From NCBI GenBank assembly GCA_900100245.1, contig FNEU01000015.1, forward strand, positions 1 to 40,355: a stretch of DNA of 40,355 bases, written 5' to 3'. Shown here piece by piece: positions 24,466 through 33,801 of the stretch. Position numbers and translations under genes: made by a program. The notes beneath the pieces are model-generated. The model saw only the letters and a list, made by a program, of their open reading frames with translations, had not been told where the DNA came from and did no database searches. The first letter of the stretch is position 1. The number at the start of each line of letters is the position of its first letter. This stretch comes from Lachnospiraceae bacterium G41. GTDB taxonomy: Bacteria; Bacillota; Clostridia; Lachnospirales; Lachnospiraceae.

Positions 24466-27400
24466 TTATTCTTCTTTTTTCCTTACCTGCAGATATATCA
24501 CTAAAGCTGCTGTGCCGGAAATCATGAGTAAGCTGATTGCAAATAACCAAATGAACGGAGTCACATGGTTCTTATAACCAGTAGGTGCTACAAATATTTC
24601 AGAGTTGGTAAATGTTACCGTAAGGTCTTCAATCGTCTGAGAAGATAACAGTACAATCGATTGTCCGCTCGTCGGTGTCTCGGTACCAACGCCTACAGTT
24701 GTAACGTAACTTCCCGTACTGGTTTCGGTTAACGTTAATTTCGAACCGTAAGGAATGGTAAGTACAATCTGATCCTCGAATGTCACCAGTGAAGGATTAA
24801 GAGTAAATACTGCCTCGCCCTGTGATGATGTCTTAAGATCGTCCGAAGCATCATTAGGGTCTGCGCCTTCATTCAGAACAAAGTCGGATATAACCGCTTT
24901 ACCTTCAAGCTTAGCCGTAAATTCGAAATCAGAGCCAAAGCTTAATCCGTTAACCTTCTTAACTACGGTAACTTCAACTGTTTTACGAGTATTGGTAAAT
25001 GTTATGGTTCCGTCATCGGTTACTGTTTCTACATCGAATATTGAACCTTCAGCGTTTCTGTCGGTTATGGCCAAAGGAGTACCGTTATTATCCCAAATAC
25101 CCTCGTCCTCGGTATCATAAATCTTACCTACATTACCTGTAGTTGATTCTGTAACCACAAGATTGGTAGCATTTGCGGGAATGATTAACTCTCTTGTCTT
25201 GCCTGCTGCCACATTGGCATTGGGCTGAAGTGAGAAATTACCGCTTACGGTAGTACCGTCTATAGGTGAAGTATAACTGTAGTTAAAATCAAACTTGTAT
25301 GTATCGGTCGTTGTAAGAAGTACATCATTAAGCACTTTCTTGACTGTAACTTTCTTCTGTGCCCAGTTCTTAACCGTAATCACAAATCCCTGCGTGGGAT
25401 TGGCCGGATCTACCTGCTCCACGGTTACCCATGTATTGTCAGTTGTAATGTAAGGGCTTGTACCGGTCACATCAATGGTGACAGGTGTTCCCTCAAGGCT
25501 TATATAACCGGTCGGCGTAGTAGTCTGATTCAGCGTATAAGTATCAACCCAGAATGTATTGCTGTTGAAGAATACACCGTTTGTTCCGGCATAAAGATCT
25601 GTTCCTGAAGCACCGGAAATAGGTCCTTCTGACGATGAAAGATTAAACATTGCCTGGAGAGGATTTCCATCCTGGTCCTCAAGCTTAATGGTTACAGGAT
25701 AATACTTAAGCGTATTCTCATAAATAACCTGCTTGTCGGCATCCACAGTAATAACTGCTTCTCTGCCATCAGTCCAGTTAGCACCTCCGTCAGTACTGTA
25801 ACGTGCGGTATAGTCATCATCATCAAGTTCGGTAATTGTCAATTTTGCGGTAGCCGGAATATCTTTAAGTGCCAAATCATTGACATCTCCGCTGGTTACA
25901 AGGAAATTATCGGTAGTCGTATATAACGAAACCGTCTGCTCGTAAGATTCACCCTCATCCAGTACATAACCTGCGATAAACGGGAAGTCTTCCGTGCCGG
26001 TCTTGTTGGTAACCATTCTCTTTTCAACCGATACATCATAAGTGTCAATAACATTCTTAAACGTTACCGAACCATGTGTATCGGAATTCTGCCAGAATAC
26101 CGTGTTGGTATCAACATCAGCAGGAAGTTCTGACATCAAGAAAGTCTGTGTTCCAACTGTAATCTGATTGTCATGTTCCGCATAATTAAACGTTACTCCC
26201 GTGGAATAGTTGTTAACAGGTGTCTCTATTACAGTAAACTTAAGGTCGGCGTTGAAACCATTGTTAGTATTCGGTGTAACATTTCTCTCCCAGCGAACTG
26301 TTTTGGAACGTGTCGTGTCTTTAATATATTCTACGGTACCGCTGGTGTCGTCAGGGTAATACACCTCAACTTCTGCCTGAACATAAGCCTTGGTCTGACC
26401 GGTCTGAGTAGCATTTTCATTTGTGGTTAAAATTCTTAAATACTCACCATGCTTGATGGAGAAGGTATCCGTAGCATTAACTTGATAATTATATACTCCG
26501 GTTCGATAGGTTCCCGAGATATTCAGTGTAAACTCAAATGGTCTCTCCTGATTGCCGGGTTCAGGTACTTCTTTGTGTACATATACTGCATCCTTTAAAG
26601 GTTCCCAAACACCATACAATGTACGTGTAGTGACACCATTTATTTCAACTGTATCCGTACTAAAGAATCCGTCATCTTTATTTAAATCATCAATTACTCC
26701 ACCCGGTATCGGGAAATCAGGCGTTGTAGCCGTCTGACTGTATGCCCAGCCAAGGAATGAGTAACCAAAACGAGTACTTGTCTGAGGAAGAGCCTGGCTC
26801 TTTTTAGCAGGAGGATTCACTGAAGTGTCAGGCTGAATATCATCCAGACCATAGTCAAATTCCTGCATACCGCCGCCGGTTCCGTCGCCGTTCCAGTTAT
26901 CCTTTAACAAAAGAGCATACGCATTATCACGATGAGTAAATGTAATTGTAAGCGGTTCCTTGTTAGCTATCGGAGTTTCAGTGAAACTGAAAGCTTCAAG
27001 GTTTTTCTTTTCGCCACTCGGAAGTTCATGTGTATGAGTATCATTGCCAACCGTATGGCTGTAAGTTGCATCGGCATTGCTGGAGCTATAGACTCTGTCG
27101 CTTAACTCGATTGAAGAATTCCAAATTAAAACTTTACCGGGTCCAAGGTTGTTGGTTCCGGAAACTGTAATATCTTTTTCTGCTCCCTTAGGAACAGCCA
27201 GAGTAATAACATCGTCCTCACCTACTACACAAGTGGGATCATCGGGCGATTTAAGAGTTATCTCGTTATAATTTGTAAGCGGTTCACGCTTATATAAACC
27301 TTCTTTTACGTTAATTACTTCCAAAGCGCCATAATTGGAACTGAGTCCGAATGTAACCGTTCCGCATGACTGATTTCTGAAAGTAACATAAACCATAGGT

Positions 27401-30400
27401 TCCCAAACCGCATAAAGCGTCTGGTTATCATCACGTGTAACGGCAATTATGGAATCAGCCGCATATGTTGCTATATAGTCTTCCTCATTTGCAGCTTCGT
27501 CAAAGCCTAAAAGGAAATAATTTTCCGGATGATCAAAGTAATTATGTCCGCCGGTAAGTCCGGTATCCACATCTTTTGTTGCATACTTATAAAGACGTAC
27601 AGCAGCACTTGACTGGATATCTCCGAAGAGAAGCTGTGTAGAACGGCTGTTGGCATCAAGATTATCGGTTGTATTGACCGCACTTGTACCGGGATAAACA
27701 TTCCACTCAGGTAAAGTATTCGAATCGGTAGTATTGATGTATCCGCCGTTTGCATCCAGTGTAAGATTTGTAACCTTCGGTCTACGATCCGAAGAATCTC
27801 TGTACTGATATATCGCCTGGAAATAAATTGTATTATCAAGTCCTGCATTGACAGCACTTACGGTATAAGCATCATTAGGATAATAATACGTGGTAATATT
27901 ACCGTTGCTGTCCACTTCCACAGGATTATAACCGATTTTAACGTTTCCTGTTGAATCATATTCAGCCTGAACCAGTGCCCAGCCACGGAAGATAACTGAA
28001 TCATCTGTAATGACACGTGTTCCGTCATTATCTGTAATTGATAAATCTGTAGGTGCCTTGTAAATCTGGGTGGCTGCTCCGTCGGCATAAGTTAATTCAG
28101 TATCAACAGGGTCTTTCCACTGCTCCATTACACCATTGATGGTAGCACCGTCCTCCATGTTGTACTGAGGTACATACTCAATCTTATAACCGCCGTCCAA
28201 ACGCCAGTGAGCTTTTAATGTAAAGTTGCCTAAACAAGGATCTGCGAAATTGTAAGGCATGGGTTCTTCAGTACCACCCTCAGGTGTCTTGAACCAGCCA
28301 AGGAAAGTCCATGTTTCACTGCTGTTTAAAGGACGATACCTCTCCTTGGAAACATACAGTGATCTCCATGTGGTCTCATCGAGGAGTACCATACCTTCAT
28401 TCTGATCTACATACTGTGGCGACAAGGAAATGGTTATACATTCTTTGTAGAAATTATAGTAATGGGTGATTTCTTCATCAGTCAGATAAACAGCGCCACG
28501 CAAATGTGTATAAACGCCCGCAACACCATCAGTGCCACGAAGCTGATAGTTTACATAGTAATAAGATGTATTGCCTGCAGCTTCATACTGATCGGCAACC
28601 GTATCGCTCATAGCCACAAAACGACGGGGAATCTCATACTCTGTAACAACTTCACCGTAATCTGTCGAAATATATGTGGCCTGACCTGTGGAAACATTTC
28701 CATTGCCTGTAAATGTTGAGCCTGCATTGACATACTGTTCGAACTGCATGTAGTTTCCGCCAATGTATGCCAAATCACCACCGCCCATATTGTTAATCAG
28801 ATTTCTGTAATAATCAGGGTTCTGATTAATACGGTTAATTTCACCACCGTTAGGATCAATCTTAACCCAATAAGTTATGGGCTTATAAATCGCATAGAGC
28901 GTAATACCTTGGGTCGAATCACTGCCGGCATCAACCATCTTTTCTTTTGAAAAATCAAAAGGAGCACCGACTCCGTCAGGGTTTGTAAACCATCCGACAA
29001 ATTTATGTCCGACTATATAACCGTCATCTATGAGTGCCTGAGCTTCATCGCTGTATTGGTCTGCAGAAGTCAGGGGCTGATTATAGTAATACTGTGCTGT
29101 ATAAGACTCTTTACTGCTATCGCCATAAGTCCAATATCCGGAATTGTTTGAAGATGAACTATGCGCCATCTGGTTATAATAGTAAACTGTTCCGGGGTTG
29201 GGCATATAATAGAAATTAATAATCATGGCATTATAGCCTACAGAAGAAACAGGATATGCAGCATAATTCATGCTATTTGTAATATCTTCTTCCGCATTAT
29301 TCTCATTATTCCTAATCACCTTAACTATTACATTATCATTATCGTAACCTGCATAAGATGAAACAGCACGATGTTGAGGTTGTCCTGCTGAATTGACTTC
29401 CATCTCAATGTTAGGAGTAGACGGATAGTCCTGAATAGCCGGATCCCAAAAATAGGTACGATATACATATTTATTAAGGTTTTGCTGATATCTGCATCGG
29501 AATTCATGCGTTATTCCGTTTTCAGCAGTAACAGAAGTACGGGGTGTACAGGCAATAATTATATTTTCATCCATGGATTCGTATACACCCTTAATACTAC
29601 TATGTGCGACATTGTCCCAATAAGCGGAATCCTCACGTGAAATCCATCCTATGAAGCCATAATTATTGGGTCTGTCAGGTTGTGAAGCCGGCCAGCGATC
29701 AGCTATTGTTTCACCATACTTTGCGGTTAAATCATAATAGTAAATAGTGTATGTTGTATTACCTCTTGTTTCTGTATATCTTCCACAAGGAATAAAATCA
29801 GCAGGGATTGTTGTTCCGCAGCTTATACGGCTACCTGTCAGGAAATCATTGTAATTCTGCGAATTGGTTATATAACTTGTATAGTATGTTGTTGTACCCG
29901 TGGATGTAGTCTGCTTGTACAAGGTACCGGTATATGTCACTACAGCATTTTCCTGAGTAGTATAATACCATCCCTGATCATCATGAAGAATATTCTTCAT
30001 ACTTCCACCAATGAATCCAAGGGTATAAGATGTATCTGCATCAGCATTGTCTACGCGAAGATAACGTGTACCATTTCCGTAGTTATTGGCACCGTTGTTG
30101 TAAGTCCAATTGTTTAATTCTCTGTCAAGCCAATATAATTGATAATATGTGTAATTCCAGTAACCGGTCCTTCTATAATAAGTGTTATTGTATACCGGAT
30201 TATTTTCCTGGGTATAATTATTTCCATTCCTTCTATATACGGTTCCAGTATACTCTGCCGAACCTGCAGTATTATCTTGAGCTAAATAATGTTCAATAGT
30301 CGTTGTTAAGTTCAAATCAACAACACTACCAGCAACCACACCATACTGCGTTCCGTTATTATTATTTGTCGTTTTATATCTGTAGCCACTATAGTCATTT

Positions 30401-33400
30401 CGAACATCGCGCATGCCGGAATAAGTCCATTCTCCTGCAGCATTCTTGGTTAATGTAATTCTTTCACCATTTACAATACCATAAGCAGTGTTAGCTGCTG
30501 CTGCTTCAGCATCGGTCATTGGAACATAATCCGTGGTATTTCCGTTGTTACTTGTTCTATAAGAGTAACCAACATCAAACCTTAATGTATAAAGGTTTCT
30601 ATCATAGTAAATATTTATAATAGTATTACCATCGCCTTCAATTAAAACACCATTGTTATTATTACCATCCATGCCATCGTAAGTCTTGTAGTGAATGTAA
30701 TTAAGGTCGGCAAAGTAGTAATCTGTAGCACTGTTGGTATTCTGAAGAGTTGCAGTAACATTATGACCTGCGGTAGTCTCGTCGGTAAAAGTAATGTTTC
30801 TGCCGTTGTTTCCGGTTGCGTTGAACTTGATTACATCGCCGGCAATGGCCTGTAATTTCTTATAAGCTGCCAGTGTATAATCGTCATCATTTGCATTCTG
30901 TTCCCAGAAGATAACGGTATAATCAACTAGTTTTGCAGTCCAGTTGGCATTAAGGGTCATATCGTTAAGAGCTTCATAGAAACGAATATATGTACCGTCG
31001 GCACCGAAGAGAATATGGTCAGCAATTGCGCTGTTAACAACAGAATTACCTGAAATAGAATACGTTCCGACATTATTAATCGTTCCGTCAGGCTGAACCA
31101 GTTGAACTGCCTTTGTATTGATGGTCGCGGTGTGCTGTGCACCAAAATCATCAAGATATGTAATAGTAACAACTTCAGGTGTATTAAGGTTAGTAATTTC
31201 ACCTGTCGCGGGATTCATATTGGCAAAAGCATACCAACCGCCAAAGTCATAACCCGGGCGGGTGCTTAAATGTCCCTGAGTATTGGAATCTCCTGTAAAG
31301 AAACTCTTATCAAAATAATAGTATCCACTGTTATCACTTGCATCACGAATATCATTCGTAAGACGATATGCAGCACCTACATAGGTTGAACCGTTGCCTA
31401 CGGCGCCACGCTCAAAGTAAACCCATCTTGCCTCATCAAATTTAGGATAAAGATTCAGATAAGAAACCGAACTGTTATCCTTGCTGACTGTAATATAATA
31501 ACCTGTATGTCCGGGGCTGTTAGCCTCTTCATTTATTAAATTACCTGTTGTGTCTTCGATATGCGCTACTGTCTTATGGAAAGTAAAGGTTCCGTCTCCG
31601 TCCATATCTTCTTCCCAACCCGAGAAGATTTTATGTGTGGGATCGGGGCTTTCACACATAACATTACCGATACGAACTTCTGTGCTTGTACCGTTACCGA
31701 AGATAACGAGTTTACGAACCATGAGGTTATTGCTAAGGCCTACGGTACCATCCTGAGGTCCTTTACGGAAGTTAAGGAAATAGAAATCTTCATAAAGAGG
31801 TGCAAGATAAACATTTACTTTTCCTTCTTCATCAATAACTCCTGTACCTGTTGCTTCACCGAGAGTCCAGGTCACTGTATCGCCAACAGCAATGTCTGTA
31901 GCGGGTGTAATAGAAACAGCATCCTCAAAGCTGATTCGCTGAGGAGCAGAAGTCCAGTCAAATGAAATGGATCCTGAGTATCTGCCGGTTGAGGCATCAC
32001 GAGTAGTAGTATCAGAGCTTTCTTCAACTGCATACCAGCCAAAGAAATACTTTTCAACGGGATTTCCGCCTATTGTAAGAGAAACGTTTCGAGGATCATT
32101 TATGAGTTCAAGTTTCTCACCTGATTTAAGAATCTGTGTTGTCTGATATTCACCGGAAGTATTTACAAAATTATACGGGCCGGAAGGAGTAGTGGAATCG
32201 ATACCGTTCTGATACTGCTCATCCGTGAATCTGTCTATAAAGTGGAATTCAACACGAGGTGTAATAACTTTTTCGCCTTCATGTCCGACTATTACGTATA
32301 CCGAGAATCCGTTGGTTGTAAACTCAACAGTTTCACCATTTACATTAGAATTAACATCGTATACTAAGAAGTTTTCGTCATTTCTGTCTTCAACAAAGTG
32401 GAGAACATTTACCTGAGGATATTCGCTTAAAGACACGCCAATAACGCGGATGCTGACATCCACGTCGCCTGTAGGTTCATATTCGATTGTTTCATCGTTT
32501 TCGTCAACAATCTTTATGTCGAAAACTTTTGAAAATTCAAAATTTTCAGCCTTTGTGCCAACCTTTGATGCGGATTCTTCAATATACTCGTCGTATCCTG
32601 CATCACCGGTTTTAAGTTCTGAAACTGCCAGTTTGGTTCCGTCCATAGGAATGCCTGACAGGTTTGTATAAGTAACGTTGATTTCGTATGTATCGCCGTC
32701 TGAAGCAACTATGGTTGAAGTTAACTTTGTAGCCGAAACAACATATACCGAGAAGCTTTCTGCCACGAATTCAACAGAGCCTTCGGGTGAAGGAGCTGCT
32801 GTAACATACTCGGGAGTTTCGGTGGCATCTTCCATATGCCAGATGTTTACTTCTTCTTCTGTCTGCTCAAGTGCAATACTTATAAATTCAACGGAAAGTC
32901 CGTTCTCATCAGGCTGCCAGCTGATACCTGCATTCTTCTTTTCTTCGTTTTCATAAATGGTAATGTCGTATGCAAGAAGAACTGACTGGCCTTCAATTTC
33001 AACATTTACGGGGATAGCTTCAACGATTGCATCTACAGGTAAAAGACCGCTTACGCGAACGATATCGCCGTAGTTAAGCGTTCCCTCGGGAAGTTCTGCA
33101 TCAACGGTTTTTTCGATGCATTCGGGAGTCTCAACGATTACATTTTCATCTTTTATGATCTGAGAATCATCTGCGTCTTTATCTTCCTGATTTTCAGAAG
33201 TTTCTTCCGAAGATTCATTCTGCTCTATCAATGCATCAGGAGTTTCCTCAACAGAGTCATTTTTCTCAATCTGAGCATCGGGTGTTTCTGCGGTTGTGTC
33301 TTCTGTCTGAACATTCTGATTATCATCAGCGATTACATTCTCGTCCTGTTCATTCTGAACATCGGGTGTTTCAACAATCGCATCTTCGGTCTGAGCAGTT

Positions 33401-33726
33401 TGATTGTCGCTCTGCTCAATCTGTGCATCGGGTGCCTTTTCTGTTGTATTTTCGTCCTGTGTAATCTGCGTATCAGTATCAGGATTTACGATGGTTGCAT
33501 TTTCATCCTGTTCTGTCTGAGTTTCAGGTATTTCAACTGCAGTAGTCTCACCCTGAGCCTCAGGAGTCTCGGAAGCATCGTCAAGTATCAATACTTCTTT
33601 TAGACCGTCAGACATAGGAATAACTCGTGAATCATCCCCCTCTGCCAAAGCAGTGATAGGGGTCTGACCTACGAGGCTAATCATCATACATGCAATTAAC
33701 CAGGCTGTAAGTAATCGTTTCTTCAT
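24466..33726 (-). CDS. giant InlB-repeat/Cna-type sortase-anchored adhesin (~3,086 residues)
   Basis: This is a secreted, probably pilus-tip or wall-linked protein. Its signal peptide (MKKRLLTAWLIACM) and head module match the other adhesin. An acidic run of degenerate TPDAQIEQ-type repeats covers ~40-205. The centre has many Listeria-Bacteroides (InlB B/Flg_new) units, for example KFVGWFTNPDG, FLGWFKTPEGG, LTLDANGGYI and TLYAVWEP, and a very Asn/Tyr/Thr-rich stretch (~1000-1500). Near the end lie Cna/SpaA-type domains (for example VYVHKEVPEPG, YYPVTIKLEDQDGNPL) and two Lys/Glu/Asn isopeptide-type domains. The sorting signal VAPTG is 41 residues from the C-terminus, then a hydrophobic helix and RKKEE. 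I chose ATG 33726, which matches the paralogue's start. Confidence 0.88.
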   Translation of the reverse strand: MKKRLLTAWLIACMMISLVGQTPITALAEGDDSRVIPMSDGLKEVLILDDASETPEAQGETTAVEIPETQTEQDENATIVNPDTDTQITQDENTTEKAPDAQIEQSDNQTAQTEDAIVETPDVQNEQDENVIADDNQNVQTEDTTAETPDAQIEKNDSVEETPDALIEQNESSEETSENQEDKDADDSQIIKDENVIVETPECIEKTVDAELPEGTLNYGDIVRVSGLLPVDAIVEAIPVNVEIEGQSVLLAYDITIYENEEKKNAGISWQPDENGLSVEFISIALEQTEEEVNIWHMEDATETPEYVTAAPSPEGSVEFVAESFSVYVVSATKLTSTIVASDGDTYEINVTYTNLSGIPMDGTKLAVSELKTGDAGYDEYIEESASKVGTKAENFEFSKVFDIKIVDENDETIEYEPTGDVDVSIRVIGVSLSEYPQVNVLHFVEDRNDENFLVYDVNSNVNGETVEFTTNGFSVYVIVGHEGEKVITPRVEFHFIDRFTDEQYQNGIDSTTPSGPYNFVNTSGEYQTTQILKSGEKLELINDPRNVSLTIGGNPVEKYFFGWYAVEESSDTTTRDASTGRYSGSISFDWTSAPQRISFEDAVSITPATDIAVGDTVTWTLGEATGTGVIDEEGKVNVYLAPLYEDFYFLNFRKGPQDGTVGLSNNLMVRKLVIFGNGTSTEVRIGNVMCESPDPTHKIFSGWEEDMDGDGTFTFHKTVAHIEDTTGNLINEEANSPGHTGYYITVSKDNSSVSYLNLYPKFDEARWVYFERGAVGNGSTYVGAAYRLTNDIRDASDNSGYYYFDKSFFTGDSNTQGHLSTRPGYDFGGWYAFANMNPATGEITNLNTPEVVTITYLDDFGAQHTATINTKAVQLVQPDGTINNVGTYSISGNSVVNSAIADHILFGADGTYIRFYEALNDMTLNANWTAKLVDYTVIFWEQNANDDDYTLAAYKKLQAIAGDVIKFNATGNNGRNITFTDETTAGHNVTATLQNTNSATDYYFADLNYIHYKTYDGMDGNNNNGVLIEGDGNTIINIYYDRNLYTLRFDVGYSYRTSNNGNTTDYVPMTDAEAAAANTAYGIVNGERITLTKNAAGEWTYSGMRDVRNDYSGYRYKTTNNNNGTQYGVVAGSVVDLNLTTTIEHYLAQDNTAGSAEYTGTVYRRNGNNYTQENNPVYNNTYYRRTGYWNYTYYQLYWLDRELNNWTYNNGANNYGNGTRYLRVDNADADTSYTLGFIGGSMKNILHDDQGWYYTTQENAVVTYTGTLYKQTTSTGTTTYYTSYITNSQNYNDFLTGSRISCGTTIPADFIPCGRYTETRGNTTYTIYYYDLTAKYGETIADRWPASQPDRPNNYGFIGWISREDSAYWDNVAHSSIKGVYESMDENIIIACTPRTSVTAENGITHEFRCRYQQNLNKYVYRTYFWDPAIQDYPSTPNIEMEVNSAGQPQHRAVSSYAGYDNDNVIVKVIRNNENNAEEDITNSMNYAAYPVSSVGYNAMIINFYYMPNPGTVYYYNQMAHSSSSNNSGYWTYGDSSKESYTAQYYYNQPLTSADQYSDEAQALIDDGYIVGHKFVGWFTNPDGVGAPFDFSKEKMVDAGSDSTQGITLYAIYKPITYWVKIDPNGGEINRINQNPDYYRNLINNMGGGDLAYIGGNYMQFEQYVNAGSTFTGNGNVSTGQATYISTDYGEVVTEYEIPRRFVAMSDTVADQYEAAGNTSYYYVNYQLRGTDGVAGVYTHLRGAVYLTDEEITHYYNFYKECITISLSPQYVDQNEGMVLLDETTWRSLYVSKERYRPLNSSETWTFLGWFKTPEGGTEEPMPYNFADPCLGNFTLKAHWRLDGGYKIEYVPQYNMEDGATINGVMEQWKDPVDTELTYADGAATQIYKAPTDLSITDNDGTRVITDDSVIFRGWALVQAEYDSTGNVKIGYNPVEVDSNGNITTYYYPNDAYTVSAVNAGLDNTIYFQAIYQYRDSSDRRPKVTNLTLDANGGYINTTDSNTLPEWNVYPGTSAVNTTDNLDANSRSTQLLFGDIQSSAAVRLYKYATKDVDTGLTGGHNYFDHPENYFLLGFDEAANEEDYIATYAADSIIAVTRDDNQTLYAVWEPMVYVTFRNQSCGTVTFGLSSNYGALEVINVKEGLYKREPLTNYNEITLKSPDDPTCVVGEDDVITLAVPKGAEKDITVSGTNNLGPGKVLIWNSSIELSDRVYSSSNADATYSHTVGNDTHTHELPSGEKKNLEAFSFTETPIANKEPLTITFTHRDNAYALLLKDNWNGDGTGGGMQEFDYGLDDIQPDTSVNPPAKKSQALPQTSTRFGYSFLGWAYSQTATTPDFPIPGGVIDDLNKDDGFFSTDTVEINGVTTRTLYGVWEPLKDAVYVHKEVPEPGNQERPFEFTLNISGTYRTGVYNYQVNATDTFSIKHGEYLRILTTNENATQTGQTKAYVQAEVEVYYPDDTSGTVEYIKDTTRSKTVRWERNVTPNTNNGFNADLKFTVIETPVNNYSTGVTFNYAEHDNQITVGTQTFLMSELPADVDTNTVFWQNSDTHGSVTFKNVIDTYDVSVEKRMVTNKTGTEDFPFIAGYVLDEGESYEQTVSLYTTTDNFLVTSGDVNDLALKDIPATAKLTITELDDDDYTARYSTDGGANWTDGREAVITVDADKQVIYENTLKYYPVTIKLEDQDGNPLQAMFNLSSSEGPISGASGTDLYAGTNGVFFNSNTFWVDTYTLNQTTTPTGYISLEGTPVTIDVTGTSPYITTDNTWVTVEQVDPANPTQGFVITVKNWAQKKVTVKKVLNDVLLTTTDTYKFDFNYSYTSPIDGTTVSGNFSLQPNANVAAGKTRELIIPANATNLVVTESTTGNVGKIYDTEDEGIWDNNGTPLAITDRNAEGSIFDVETVTDDGTITFTNTRKTVEVTVVKKVNGLSFGSDFEFTAKLEGKAVISDFVLNEGADPNDASDDLKTSSQGEAVFTLNPSLVTFEDQIVLTIPYGSKLTLTETSTGSYVTTVGVGTETPTSGQSIVLLSSQTIEDLTVTFTNSEIFVAPTGYKNHVTPFIWLFAISLLMISGTAALVIYLQVRKKEE
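32290..33726 (-). repeat. N-terminal module shared by the two adhesins, copy 2
   Basis: This is the counterpart of 20465-21746. The signal peptide and the block from VETPECIEK to FTTNGFSVY match with only scattered substitutions. The region between them, about 33132-33600, is expanded here into imperfect repeats encoding TPD-AQIEQ-like units, and is the main length difference. Confidence 0.85.
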
Positions 33727-33757
33727 TCGTTTTCTCTTAATCATTCATTCATTCGGC

Positions 33758-33788
33758 GGAGCCGGACACCCTTCGGAAGTCAGGCACC
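33758..33788 (-). repeat. dispersed intercistronic hairpin, family A, copy 3 (divergent)
   Basis: It keeps the outer blocks GGAGCC and GGCACC and the GAC:GTC pair, but the inner part is CCCTTCGGA, giving a CC:GG stem with a short loop. It lies between the sortase 2 stop and the adhesin start, 31 bases before the latter, the same place as copy 2 in the other cassette. Confidence 0.7.
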
Positions 33789-33801
33789 TTGCCTCATTGG
33801 A

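Noticed and set aside
24262-24504. 80-codon plus-strand frame between the two pilus operons
   Set aside because: It covers the candidate operator, the terminator and the adhesin end, with low-complexity Phe/Leu content and no family marks.
33180-33560. CRISPR-like array
   Set aside because: The repeats are imperfect and in frame with the adhesin, coding for acidic peptide units, with no constant repeat/spacer pattern or cas genes.
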